Part shown: piece after piece, positions 10,929 to 22,366 of the stretch
Layout: each line of letters opens with the position of its first letter
How positions within the stretch are numbered: the first letter of the stretch is position 1
Assembly (NCBI GenBank): GCA_907163345.1
Contig: CAJQUN010000523.1
Location: forward strand, 248,001-312,000
DNA: 64,000 bases
Direction: 5' to 3'
Source: Haberlea rhodopensis
Taxonomy: Eukaryota > Streptophyta > Magnoliopsida > Lamiales > Gesneriaceae
Program-made: the position numbers and the translations under genes
Notes under the pieces: generated by a model
Told to the model about the DNA's origin: nothing
Seen by the model: only the letters and a program-made list of their open reading frames with translations
Databases searched by the model: none

Positions 10929-13370
10929 CAGGTTGCACTTTGATTCATGTATCAATAATTATTTTTTTTAGATCGTTTCCACGTGATATTAATCGCTTCT
11001 GAATTTCAGAAATTACGGAATCCGGAAAAAATATAGAAATTGGATTAAAAAGAGTTTTAATCAAACCCAAAATAGTCCAAATCGGAAAATGTTTCCGGCT
11101 GCACTGTTCATCTCACGACCATGTCAGCGGTGGAGGACAGGCGGCGACACGGCGGGAGGAGGTAGCGCTCTGAGCGGCGGTTCAAACGGCGGAGAAATGT
11201 TCTTCGCCGCATAGCTGGCTTGCGCAAGCCCTACGCTACCTACTGTGCTCGTGAATCCAGTGAGAGGCGCACACCGTGGAAGAGAAAATTCCAGTGGACT
11301 CTGCTGGGGAGCGCAACGATCGAGTTTTCTTCCAGGACTGACCATCATGTGTGCGGCATGGGATGCTGATGCATCGATGGAGCAGGCTGAGGCGTGCGGC
11401 GTGATGCCTTGGAGTTGGCGGCGGCGCTAACCCTAGCAAAGCCCTAATTTTCGATTGAAGGGGGAGATGAACAGTGTTTCTCGAATTTAAAAAAAAAAAA
11501 AAATTTTTTTTTTTTGTAAATCCGAAAATGTGATATTTTTGGGTTGAAATTGCTTTTCTAATTTTGGATCCAAATTGTTTGGAGTCCATAAATTATTTTG
11601 GGTCATTTTAGATATTTTATCCGGATATTATTTTTGAAATAATAAATCATAATACTTAATTTATTAAAATGTGATTTTTAATTTATTAAGTGTAAAATAG
11701 AGATTTTACAATTACTTAAAAAATTTAATTAATTGAAAATTGAATGAAAATGTTTCATTTAATTTATTAATTTTATTTTTTGGCTAATATTATGATTTGA
11801 GGTAAAATAGTGATTTTACCAAGTAATTGAAATTTATTAATTAGAAATTAAATGAAAGTGCTTCATTTAGTTTGTTAATTTTATTTTCGATTAATATGAT
11901 TTAAAGGTACAATAGAGATTTTACCAATTAATTGAAATTTAATTAATTAGAAAGTAAATAAAATGGTTTTATTTAATTTGTTAATTTTATTTTCAATTAA
12001 TGATGCGATTAGTGGGAAACGATAGAATAAATTAATTATTGTGTTCTAATTACATGTGATGTAAGTAGTACAATTACATATGATGTAATTGTTTAGTTTA
12101 ATGTTTAATTACATATGTTGTGATTGCTTGATGGATGATTACGGTCCTTGACCAATGTGTTTAGGTGAATGTTTAGGTTTTTATTGTTTCATTATTATTG
12201 TGATTTTGGTTATCAGGCCTGCGATCCTGCTCTCTCTATTTTCTGTTGTATCCCACCCCGGATTTGTATCCCTATTCTCTTATTTGCACGATTTAAATGT
12301 AAAATCTTTAGAATTAGTGGGAGATCGAGATTGAAGACGGAGCACCAAGAATCAAGACATGTATAATGGAAGCAAAAATGTAATAGGATTGCATTATATA
12401 CCTGCATCACCTTAGACAGACTTGTGATCCACGTATGGCTCACGTGGATCAATTAGGAAAAGGTCGTAATCGTCCATATTTATTTTTATTATGCATGTGA
12501 TGTATGATAAGTGTTTGTTTGTATGTTTTATTAGTACAAATGATTGCATGAATAAAACATAGTTGCATGAATCCGGCAAACAAACAAACAAACAAACAAA
12601 CAATTGATGATATTTTAAAATAAATTAAACCCCTCTTTTGAATATGATTCAAAACTTTTAATATCAAACTGAAAAGGGGAGCTCAAAAGGGTTTGTTGCT
12701 TCCTGTCTTCCATCAACAGTTAAGCCATGAGACACTACTTGTGTCATATTGCCTTACTCACCCACGTGGGGGGCATCTGGCATGGGAAAGCTGTGCGTTT
12801 AACTGCCACTTAATTAAGGGTGTGGTTATGTTAACCTTCTAGATTACTCACCCACGTGGGGTCTTTTGGGCGTAACATTTCCATCTGTGGGATGGGTTAG
12901 TTTGACGTGAGAAGGCATAATTGTCCTGCCCACGTAGGGTTATGCCAATCGCGAGACAAATATCTTGGGGGTTGCATATGATGCAATTGTGATCTACATT
13001 TAGTATCATGAAGCCGGTAGGCCCACGTCCGGGGTTTTCATGAGCTAGTTGGACTCCAAGCCCACTAAGAAAATGTGATTTTCCGTTCATTTGTCATGAG
13101 GGTGATGAATTCAAAAAATTTAGTGGGAGCATTCAATAACTAAAGTCCATAGTTTTTGAATTAATTAATAATCAGACGGTTTGCATGTATTTTCTGTTTA
13201 TTCTCAGTATTGTGATTGCCGTGAATCCGATTGCATCAATTCTCGATACAAACAAAGTAACCGCACCAAATTATTCTGATTGACTATTAATTTTAAAACA
13301 GTGCTTGCTTCTAAAAGGTGGCTGTATACCCTTGGTGGGAGCCTCTTGTTGAAGTGTCTCCCGGTTCGTC
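10929..13370 (+). other. Long leader of element A
   Basis: About 2.4 kb of noncoding leader. It holds a GC-rich patch (about 11100-11430) with CGGCGG words, an AT-rich patch (11600-12120), a CAAA tetranucleotide run (about 12575-12603), and four CCCACGT-centred motifs (about 12761, 12851, 12931, 13021). Frames of up to 117 codons in the GC-rich patch have no domain and are not considered genes. Confidence 0.6.
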
Positions 13371-13920
13371 TCATGAAGAGATTGCCACACTTGAGAAGTG
13401 ATGGACGATGATCTCTAGACTAGGTGCTATATGATAGCATCAATGTCACCAATGAGTTTCAACAATGATATGAGAAATTCGTTCACATTGCTGATAGTTT
13501 CCAACACCTACAAATGTTGTTTGGTGAACGGACGCGATTACTAAGACTCACGATTTCAAAAGAGCTATTTTCATTTCACATGCGAGATGGGGCTTCGGTC
13601 TATGAGCATGGTGTAAGAAAATAATCTCTTGTTGAGAAATTGGAAAATCTGAATGTGACAAATCCTCATTAACTGGCTATATATTTGATCTTATAGTCAA
13701 AATGTTGGAAACTCATGAGTCCTTGATTCAAAAGGAGAAATGTGTTCTTCTTGTCAAATCTTCTACCAATGGTAGGAAGAGTTCAAGGATAAAGAAGATG
13801 AAGGGAAATGGTTCCCAACCTCAAAAGACGAAAAAGGGTATAGTAGCAACTAAGAAATGAGAGACATCTATGTTTTCACTGCTGGTCACTGGCGCAAAAT
13901 TGTAAGGAATACCTATACTA
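13371..13920 (+). pseudogene. Degenerate Copia gag of element A
   Basis: In broken frames the text reads like a UBN2-type Copia Gag. It has an LFGERTRLLRLTISKELF-like stretch, then RDGASVYEHGVRK, then a degraded zinc knuckle LCFHCWSLAQNCKEY (about 13865-13910). In that knuckle the Gly and His spacing of the CCHC box is damaged. Stops are frequent (several within the first 60 codons). Intact Gag would form the virus-like particle that packages element RNA; this copy cannot. Confidence 0.8.
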
Positions 13921-16458
13921 GAAGCGTTCTAGAAATGGTATGTTATATATTAAAATTAAATGTTTCTATTGGTTCTACTTCCTTGGTATATGATGCCAGT
14001 TGTGCTCGCATTTTTGCAAAGTGATGTGAAGAAGTAGAGAGCCATAGGAAGGTGAAACCTACCTGAAGCTAAGCATTGTAGCAAGAGTTGTTGCAAATGC
14101 TGTTTGAAACATTTATTTAATATAAAATCTTGAACTGGTTAGGAACTGGTTTGAGCAATTATTTATTTGCTCTAGATTTAATCATGAATATTGTTCCTAT
14201 TTTGATAGAGAATGATATTCTTTTAAATATGCGAATGTGATTTGCAGTATTTTTAAGAATGCATGTTTTATTGAATCTGGTGAACTTATGAATGATTAGT
14301 ATGATTATATTCAAAGAATATAAAAAAAAATGATAACTTAAATCCAACATATGTTTAGCATGTGTTGAATGTCCATTGAATTTGATTCATATGGACGTAT
14401 GTGGAGCACTAAATGTTAGTGCAAGATGATGTTGAGTTATCTTAAAGAGAATGTGATTCTCTCTGAGTAACTCTCTAAAGTTACATATTTGTTGAATATA
14501 ATCCATACCAATGCAGTGACCAAAACTCCATATACGATATGGACTGCAAAATAATCCAAATTTTTATTTTGAGATTGTTCTGCTTATTTGAAGCAGCCAG
14601 TGGGAGATGAGTTGGATAGTTGATCCATCTTATGTTATTTTGTGGAAATTTATATTATCAATTGCAGGCAAAGAGCTTGTTTCGCAAGTGCAATCTTTCT
14701 AGAGAAAATGTTTCTATTAGAAATGATGACAAAATAATATAACTTGAAAGGGTTCAAGAACCACAAACCATTAGAAAAGTGAAAACAGTGAAATTAATTT
14801 AGTCAATCACAACCTTTGATTTACACACACCAAGGAGATTTGAAAATGTTTCAAGAGCTCCTGATAGAATGAATCTACTCCTTGAAAGTAGTCAAGAAAT
14901 AGACCATGGATATGATCCTTGGACTTTCAAGGAGGCGATGTCAGATATTGATTCGGGACATTGGCAAGATGCCATGAAATCTGAAATGGACTCCATGTAC
15001 TCCAATAAGGTATGGGCCTTAGTAGATCATCTTTGGGAATTGTTCCCATTGGCTGCATGGATTTACAAGTGAAAGCTTGGAGTGGATGGGAAGGTAGTGA
15101 CCTTCAGAGCTTGACTGGTGAGAAACAGTTATTCTCATAGGCAAAGAGTTGTTTATGAGAAAATTTTCATCGGTTATGATGCTATAGTCTATTTAAATTT
15201 TATTAGTTATATCTTTATATTATGAATATGAGATATGAGTAATGGATGTAAACACAACATTTCTCAGTGGTGGCATTGAGGTAGAAATGTAGTAGCCAAA
15301 CGTGTTTACAACTTCTTGGAGTGAGAAAAATGTTTTCAAACTCCAGAGGTCCATTTATGGGCCTAAGAAGGCATCCCGAAGTTTGAACCTCCGTTTGATA
15401 ACATCATCAAAGTGTTTGGTTTTGTTAAAAATCCGGAAGTGACATGTGTGTGCAAAAGGGTTAGTGGGAACATGTTACATTTGTGATGCTTTAAGTTGAT
15501 TATATCATACTCATTATGAATGGTATTGGATTAATCAATTAAAGCACGATCATCTACTAATTTCTCCATGTAAGATTGGGGGAAGCGTCATACGTGTTTA
15601 GCGTAAGGATCTATAGGGATAGATCTAAAGGATGCTTGAGATATCTCAATCTACGTACATAAACACTGTGCTAAAAGGGTTTAGCATAGAATAGTCGAAA
15701 AACGAGTTACTTCATAATATGTCATAGTATTCATCTCTCAAGTCAATATGTTTTAAGATTGATGAGGAGAGAGAAAAGATGACATTGGTACCTTATATTT
15801 CTACTTTAATAGCATAATGTATGTTATGTTATGTACTTGGCCTGATGTATGTTCTTAGTGTAATGAGCAAACATCAGACAGATCCCGGTGAAGATCACTG
15901 AAAAATTGTGAAAATAATCCTCAAGTGCTTATGAAGAACTTAGGATACGTTCATGATTTTTGGATCTATAAGTGGAGAAATAAAAGTTGAAGTCTAAGCT
16001 GATGCTATTTTTTTTAGTCGGATGTAGATGATACCATATCGATGTTCGGATTTGTATTTAAGCTCAATGATGGTGATGTCTCTTGGAAACGTTCCAAGCA
16101 AGACATCACTTTGGATTCCACCACTGAAGCTGAATACATTGCAGCATACGATGCAGCAAAGAGGCAGTTTGGATAAGAAATTTCATCCAAGAGTTGGGTG
16201 TAATTTCTAGTGCGATTGACATAGTCCTAGTACTGTGACAACATTTGAGCTATTATGAATAGCCAAGATCTCATCAGTATCCAAACATATATTGAGAAAA
16301 TATCATCTAATGAGATAGATGGTAGACGCGACATTATTATCGAGAAAATCGCTTCAACAGAAAATATAGCGAATCCACTGACAAAGCCTTTACAACGATT
16401 GGTGTCTGTCAGACATCTTGGGAAGATGGTCTTAAGACACATGAGTAGTTGGCTTTGA
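13921..16458 (+). pseudogene. Degenerate Copia pol of element A (protease, integrase, RT, RNase H)
   Basis: Pieces appear in Copia order. A DASCARIF protease-site remnant lies near 13994. Integrase text LNLIHMDVCGALNV lies near 14377, and IIHTNAVTKTPYTIW-like text near 14500-14550. The RT N-terminus (14869-15072) has DPWTFKEAMSDIDSGHWQDA. RNase H text SWKRSKQDITLDSTTEAEYI lies near 16080-16145, and an ENIANPLTKPLQ tail near 16360. The polymerase YVDD box has become VDY near 15495, losing the second catalytic Asp. The longest surviving frames are under 70 codons. Confidence 0.87.
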
Positions 16459-17828
16459 GAAAGTGAAAGATATTGTTGTCATACATGATTAAGTAAATCA
16501 ATAGTTGATTGATTGTACTTATAATCTTATTATGACAAATCTTTGTTTGAATATTAATATATATGGCACTTCTTCATCTGTTTACCCATGCATCTTGATG
16601 TATTGATGAAGTCCTTGAAGTTGCTATAGTCCATAGAATGTGGTTACGCATATGATGGTGACCATGAAATACATTCTCGACTGCGATTTCTAAATGTTCC
16701 TGGTCGATGAGCCTTCGAGAATGGGATATCGATATATGCTCGCTAGAGACTGGTATTCATGATGTGTCTAGTGTAGTGCGCCGCGTTTCATCGGCGTTGG
16801 CTTGGAGAAGTCAGCACACATGAATAGGTGCTCATTAGGAATGAGTTCACTGAACGACCCTACTCGGAATTATATAAGTGGTTACCACTTGTCGAGTATA
16901 GAATTTCTAGTCATAGTTGTGCACCATTACTCCTCATGACCCGAGGCATCATTGAGGTCTTGACAGATAGCTGTGTACTTTGATTTAATGACTGATCACA
17001 TGCGGGTCATAAAGTTGTTATTTTGGGTATTCAGTGATGCTGTCAGAGGCCTATGATTGTCGTTGGGGATTCACCACTGGTCTTGATGAACCAGGATGTC
17101 CTATGTGTTTTTCTATATATGATTCGAGGAATCTCTGGCCAGAGTGGGTAGTACTTGTGAAAAAAGAGTTTTTCATATACGCACACAAATGAATCATATA
17201 ACGTGAAACAAATACATAGTTATTGAAATCATAAAGGGTCTCGATCAACCAATGCTCTTGATTCAATCGGGACATATTGAGTGAAAGGAATGTACTGCAC
17301 GCTAACTATGACTGACAGGTTCTCGTACGTTGCTAGTCATTTGTATCTAGGTCTTCGTGAAGCACAGATGCTAGGCGCTACCCACGATCGGTAGGTTGTG
17401 CTGGAATTATATTTCAGCCATTGTCTATTAAAAGGAGTTTAATTGGCAATGGGGCATTCAGGGTAAGCCCAAGAAGTTGTTTAACTTCTAAAATCACAAA
17501 GGTTGTGATCCTACTGCTATGATACACTTGAGCCTCGCTGGGTCACAATCAACCGACCGCTGATCTATTGATGAGAATTGAGACTTAAATGTTAAGTGCT
17601 CATATTGAGTGATTTAGAAGAGATGAATTTAATTTCTGAAAGCTCCTCACTTTAGTGGAGTTTCTATATTTGAAAATGTTTCATCTATAGAAAGTTCTAA
17701 AATTAAAACATTTGATATATTTATGTTGCATAATTATGTACTTTGGTAGTACGTCAAGTTATTCAATTTGATTGAATTACTTGGTTATGAGTTTGCAGTT
17801 TTGTGTGGCTTTTGGGCAAGTGGGAGAT
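16459..17828 (+). other. 3' noncoding region of element A with polypurine tract
   Basis: No frame with a domain was found. It ends in the purine-rich AAGTGGGAGAT immediately before the 3' LTR, the expected plus-strand primer. Confidence 0.7.
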
Positions 17829-18218
17829 TGTTAGCATTAGATGCCCTACAAGCCAATGGGCCAATTGTTGGCCCGTTGGACCCTAATAACCATAGCCAAA
17901 TAAATGACCCAAACTCCTATAAATATATGTTCATCTCTAGGGTTAAGATGTTTTGTCCTCTCTATACACACTCTCATAGAAAAGCAGACATCACACTAGC
18001 ACTGGTGTTGTGCTTGTAGATCTGGTCAGGTTGGTTGGACTCGAGGGTGACCGCTATCAGATTCACATCGGTGAACGGTAATTCCTTTTCGTGCATTAAT
18101 ATTAGATATTTGCATGTTAATATATGAATCAGGCGCGATCGACCGTCCCCGGGTCAGATCTGTTATTGTATTATTTCCGCTGCGTTTGGATCTGGCGCCG
18201 GGGCACGGAAACCCAACA
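17829..18218 (+). repeat. 3' LTR of element A
   Basis: A 390-bp repeat, the same length as the 5' LTR. The substitutions noted relative to the 5' copy are in TGTCCTC, AAGCAGAC, CAGGCGCG and CCGCTGCG. It is followed by the TTGGA target duplication. Confidence 0.95.
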
Positions 18219-18494
18219 TTGGATTGATCTTCAATCAGCTGTTATTGAGCTTCCAAATCATATACATATAGCCCCAAGTAATGATATATATGTTAGATAC
18301 AAGAATATAACCGTTGGGACAATTTTAGTAAGCTTTCAAACATTGCAACAATCATATTCTACTTCTGGGCTATTTTTGGAAGTCTGCTGCTTGGGTCCGC
18401 TGCTCGAGGTCTGCTGGTTGGGTCCGCTGGCCTCTGCTGGTTCAACATCCACTGGCTAAGGTCTACTGGTTCAACGTCCGCTGAGCTAAGGTTT
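18219..18494 (+). repeat. K locus, middle segment, with CTGCTGG-type short repeats
   Basis: This is K sequence between A and B. From 18360 it carries degenerate repeats of the kind GTCTGCTGG/TTCAACRTCCGCTGG, which resume after B at 33564. It ends in GGTTT, the B target site (18490-18494). Confidence 0.65.
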
Positions 18495-19461
18495 TGTGAT
18501 GACCAGAGATTAGGGATGTTAATCCCGGAGTGTTAATAACCCGTAAAGTTGTTGTACGTGACAATTGGAGTTTAATCGAGGTGTTGGGCCTTCTGGGCTC
18601 GTCTATTTGAGTAGTTGGGATCGTTGGATCCCGAGGTTGAGATCGTATTCTCATTTCGGTGAAAACCTGTGAGTTGGGTTTTTAGTGTGACTCGGAATCT
18701 CGGGTGCTTGGTGTGGGCACCGGTAGGGGGTTTTTGAGTTAGAGAGAGAGTTTTTGAAAACAGATGATTTTTAATGAATCATGATGTATTTGTGGGACTA
18801 TTAGTATTTCGGGGTATTTTTGCTATAAATACCAGTTGAACCCGAGGTTTTAATTATCGGAACCATTTCAGCACCTCGTTTCTCTCTCCTCGCGCGCAGC
18901 CCATTCCCGATCCCCTTTGACCCCCGCGCACAAAGGCCTCCGCCCGCCGCCGTCCGCCCGCCGTTCGGCACCCGCCGTTGGATTCGTCTCTTCCAGGCGC
19001 TCCTACCCATACCATCAATTTGAAGTTTGGTCGCGATTTGAGCTCGGATTTCTGTAGAAAGTGTAGGGTTCGAAAACTGGAGTTCATCCGATTTTTGGGG
19101 CTCGATTTTGGTATGTTTTTGGTACGATTATTCTGGTGTTTTTGGGGCGTTTTTGAGCTGTTTTTGAGTCGATGATTTCAGACTTTTTGGTTCGAAAATA
19201 TTTGTTGCATTTGGTTCGAATTTCAGCTCTATTTTCGTGAGTTAGGGTTCGAAAAATTTGGGGTTTTGACAAGGAGTGATGATTCTTGTTAGTAATTGAT
19301 TAATTCATGTTTTAGATGCATTATGATGCTTGATTGTGTTCGAAATTGAGGAATTGGATTCGAATTTAGGGCTTTGAATTCGAATTTTGGGGGTTTTGGC
19401 ATGTGGGGCGATTATTCATGTTGTTGATTGATTAATTCATGTTTAGATGAAATATGGTGTT

Positions 19462-21183
19462 TGATAGGGTTGAATATTACGCGTTTTTATGTTTTGATAT
19501 GCATATGTTTTCGTGTTGATTCTTGAGTTATTTTACGTTTTATGGTATATATTTCTATATTTCAGGAATCAATGTTGAAATTCATAAAAGGGGAAGAAAT
19601 CAAGCTAAAATGATGAAAAAATGAATAAAGTTGAAGAAAAGAGGAAGAAACCAGAATCCAAGACACATGTTGCTCCTTTCTCCTCAAATTACTAAATGTT
19701 CGAGCCATGTTTTGGAAATGTGGTCCATATAAAAGTTGTAGAACTTTCTCGTATCTTCGCGTGGACAGCTGATTCATCAAATTCGGAGTTTGTATGAGAA
19801 AGTTACGGCCAAAATACGAAACTCGCCAGAAGCTGAAAAAGGCGAAGAAACTTACTGTGATTTCCGATCGATCGAGCAGAATTTCCGATCGATCGAGACG
19901 GGCAGAAAAAGGCACAAAAATCTTACTGGAAGGCTCGATCGATCGGCTCTTCTTTTGGATCGATCGGGACGAGCAATTTTCATTAAAATACCTTCCTTGT
20001 AGAGTTTGGATGCAAGAGGAAAGTCCATAATTCTTTCCCCTATATATTATACACCATAATTTCAACCCAAATCATAATTTTAACCTAGGAAATAGCCTCC
20101 ATCTCAGCCCCCTTTTTTCCTTCACCATCTCATCTCACATCTCCTTCCTTCAATTCCACAATAACACACGTCCCCTTTCTCCATCTCACCCTCTCACTTT
20201 CCCTCACCATCTCACGCCTCCACCTTCTTCTCCCCTCACTTTCCTTAACTTCATGTCCAGCCTCCATCCTTCTACCATTCAACCTTCATCCATCTTCACC
20301 CATTCATCCTAGGATTTGGAACAACCCAACAAGGCGATAAAAAGAGACGATCGAGAAGGAAGCAAGAGAAGGAGCGAAGATCTACAACCGGAGTCGACGC
20401 TGGGAGTTTTTCTTTGTCTTTAAATTCTTAGTTTTGTTGTGTTTTGATTTATTATGAGGAACTAATTTTATTTATCGAGGCTAGGCGAACCTTTGTTATG
20501 AACCTTCGATTTGATGATTTAATGATTGAATTCTTATAATTCTTTGCGTATGTTTTATGTTCTTCATGCTTTTGGAGGTTTGATCACCTTTGAATGATGT
20601 TAGTATCGTAATTGAGATCGAGAGATGATTTTATGATACTGAACTAATAACTCATACCATGGATTTAAGACCGAGATCGAGAGATGACGTCAAATACATG
20701 CGTGATAGCCATAGATTCTAGTAATTGAAAGCTAGGAGTTTTCATGGATCTTATGCAACATTGAATTGTTAAATAAGTGAACGAGAGTTACTTACTGCAA
20801 TTTGATGTTAGGTTTAATATAGCTCGAGAGAGTGTATTAGATAAATTGGGAGAACTCGTCACCTTAGAAATATTTGAATATTCAATCGAGAATTGTAGGG
20901 AATTACATTGGTGAGCCAAAGTCTCGATAATCTTATCTTGTGGATTTTTCTCGTTTACTTTTATTGACTTGGTTGGATTAGAGTAGTTTAATTTAGCTTA
21001 GTTTAATTATCAATTTATTATCGTAGGTTAAATATATTTAAAAGACATCTTATTTGGTACTTACTTGTTAGTCCCTGTGGGTTCGACAATCCGTATCTTC
21101 CTATCTATACTAAAACTTGACACCGTGCACTTGCGGTCTAAAATCGCTAGATTGGAAATAATTGTTTAAAATAAAAGCGATCA
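19462..21183 (+). repeat. 5' LTR of element C
   Basis: Includes the roughly 100-bp AAAGTTGTAGAACTTT...AAGTTACGGCC block (19725-19820), four GATCGATC sites (19865-19967), a CCCTATATATTATAC TATA-like segment near 20038, and a CT-rich stretch with TCTCA/CCTTC words (20100-20300). Confidence 0.95.
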
Positions 21184-21189
21184 AGTTTT

Positions 21190-21207
21190 TGGCGCCGTTG
21201 CCGGGGA
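21190..21207 (+). other. Primer-binding site of element C (tRNA-Asp type)
   Basis: TGGCGCCGTTGCCGGGGA, six bases after the LTR end, matches the complement of a plant tRNA-Asp 3' end except at one position. Confidence 0.85.
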
Positions 21208-21340
21208 CTAACTTTAGTAATATCATACTAGGTTCTTTGACTGTAATTTAACCATTTTTTTTTTCTTTTGTATATATTTATTTCGAAAAAAAAAAAAAAA
21301 TTAAAATTGTTTTATTTGTTTTTCTTGCGAGGTACTTGTG

Positions 21341-22366
21341 ATGCTTCATCAACAAATCTTCACAAGATTTGTCCAACAATATTCAGAGCCATTTTATGCA
21401 GCGTGGGGGAGATTCAACGAATTGGCAGACACATACCGGTATCACAACTTTTCGAACTATACTCTCCTACAATATTTCTTCAAAGGGTTGGATGCACAGA
21501 CACGAGAATGGGTATTGAGCGGAGCACTGGCAACTGGAAGTCCTTTGGTTGAAAGAGATGAAGACAGCGTATTGCACCTGTTCAATGATATCGCGGACTT
21601 CGATCATCACTGGCATTGTGATCCTTCACTACAAGGATGGAGTCATCAATACCCACCGGAGCCTCACTATCCTATTGATACGCCACAACCATTTGAACAT
21701 TGCGAAGAGAGGAGATATAGTTCTGCAGATGTCACAACTCAGTTAGAGGATACCTTAGTGAGATTCATGGCATCAACTGAGAATAGTTTGGAGTGCCAAA
21801 CCAACTCTATGCGTCACCTGGAGCAGCAAATGGTGGTCCTCATGGAAACAATTTCAACTAGCTACCAAGAGGAAGATATGAGGGCTACAAATCAAGAGGC
21901 TACAAATCGAGTTTGGTTATATGATGACGATCACTCAACCAACCAAGTTTGGGGGAGTGATCCTCCTAGTGTGGAAGATTCAAAGGAACTTGAGCCTCTT
22001 CAAGAGATTGAGCATACTTCAGAGATGTCATCCGAGGAGTTCCCATATGAAGATGAATCGAGTGTGATGTTGGAGAAGGAAGAGACTTGCGAAGATTCTG
22101 ATTTAAGTCCATCGATGGAGACATGTTCTATGCCATATGTGGATCCATATTTTCCGTCGATGCCAACTTCACCGCACTACATCCTCCATATGAAGCCATG
22201 TCAAGAATTCTTCTCCCATGCCTACCAATTCAAGAATGTTGTTGGAGCGACGAGCTTACACTGCTACAATCTTGCCAATCTTGAGGGCATACTGAATGAA
22301 GACCCATTAGTGGTATCATACGATACTTACTATGGGCGGCAGCCGCTCTTTGATGGTTGTTTCTGA
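21341..22366 (+). CDS. gag: Gag-like protein of element C (341 aa, intact)
   Basis: This is the only long open frame of C. Residues about 10-55 (QYSEPFYAAWGRFNELADTY ... NYTLLQYFFKGLD, then WVLSGA) match the retrotransposon Gag pattern FY.AW.RF...L....F..GL of Athila/Gypsy Gag. The middle is acidic (many Glu, Asp and Ser, about residues 170-255). The C-terminus has no zinc knuckle. Gag would build the particle; protease, RT and integrase must come from another element. The ATG at 21341 is taken; a GTG precedes it in frame. The frame is undamaged, consistent with recent activity or selection. It is short compared with autonomous Athila Gag. Confidence 0.8.
   Translation: MLHQQIFTRFVQQYSEPFYAAWGRFNELADTYRYHNFSNYTLLQYFFKGLDAQTREWVLSGALATGSPLVERDEDSVLHLFNDIADFDHHWHCDPSLQGWSHQYPPEPHYPIDTPQPFEHCEERRYSSADVTTQLEDTLVRFMASTENSLECQTNSMRHLEQQMVVLMETISTSYQEEDMRATNQEATNRVWLYDDDHSTNQVWGSDPPSVEDSKELEPLQEIEHTSEMSSEEFPYEDESSVMLEKEETCEDSDLSPSMETCSMPYVDPYFPSMPTSPHYILHMKPCQEFFSHAYQFKNVVGATSLHCYNLANLEGILNEDPLVVSYDTYYGRQPLFDGCF

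Larger units (their letters stand above)
10526..18218 (+). mobile_element. Element A: structurally complete, coding-dead Copia LTR retrotransposon (7.7 kb)
   Basis: The two 390-bp LTRs (10526-10915 and 17829-18218) begin TGTTAG and end CAACA. They are flanked by a perfect TTGGA duplication (10521-10525, 18219-18223). A tRNA-Met-type primer-binding site follows the 5' LTR and a purine tract precedes the 3' LTR. The internal order is gag, integrase, RT, RNase H, which defines Copia. By eye the LTRs differ at four positions, about 1%. All coding parts are riddled with stops and frameshifts, so this copy cannot have moved itself. Confidence 0.93.

Noticed and set aside
11124..11589. Possible gene in the GC-rich leader patch of element A
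   Set aside because: Frames on both strands overlap, lack domains and lie between a primer-binding site and gag; the GC content alone explains the open length.
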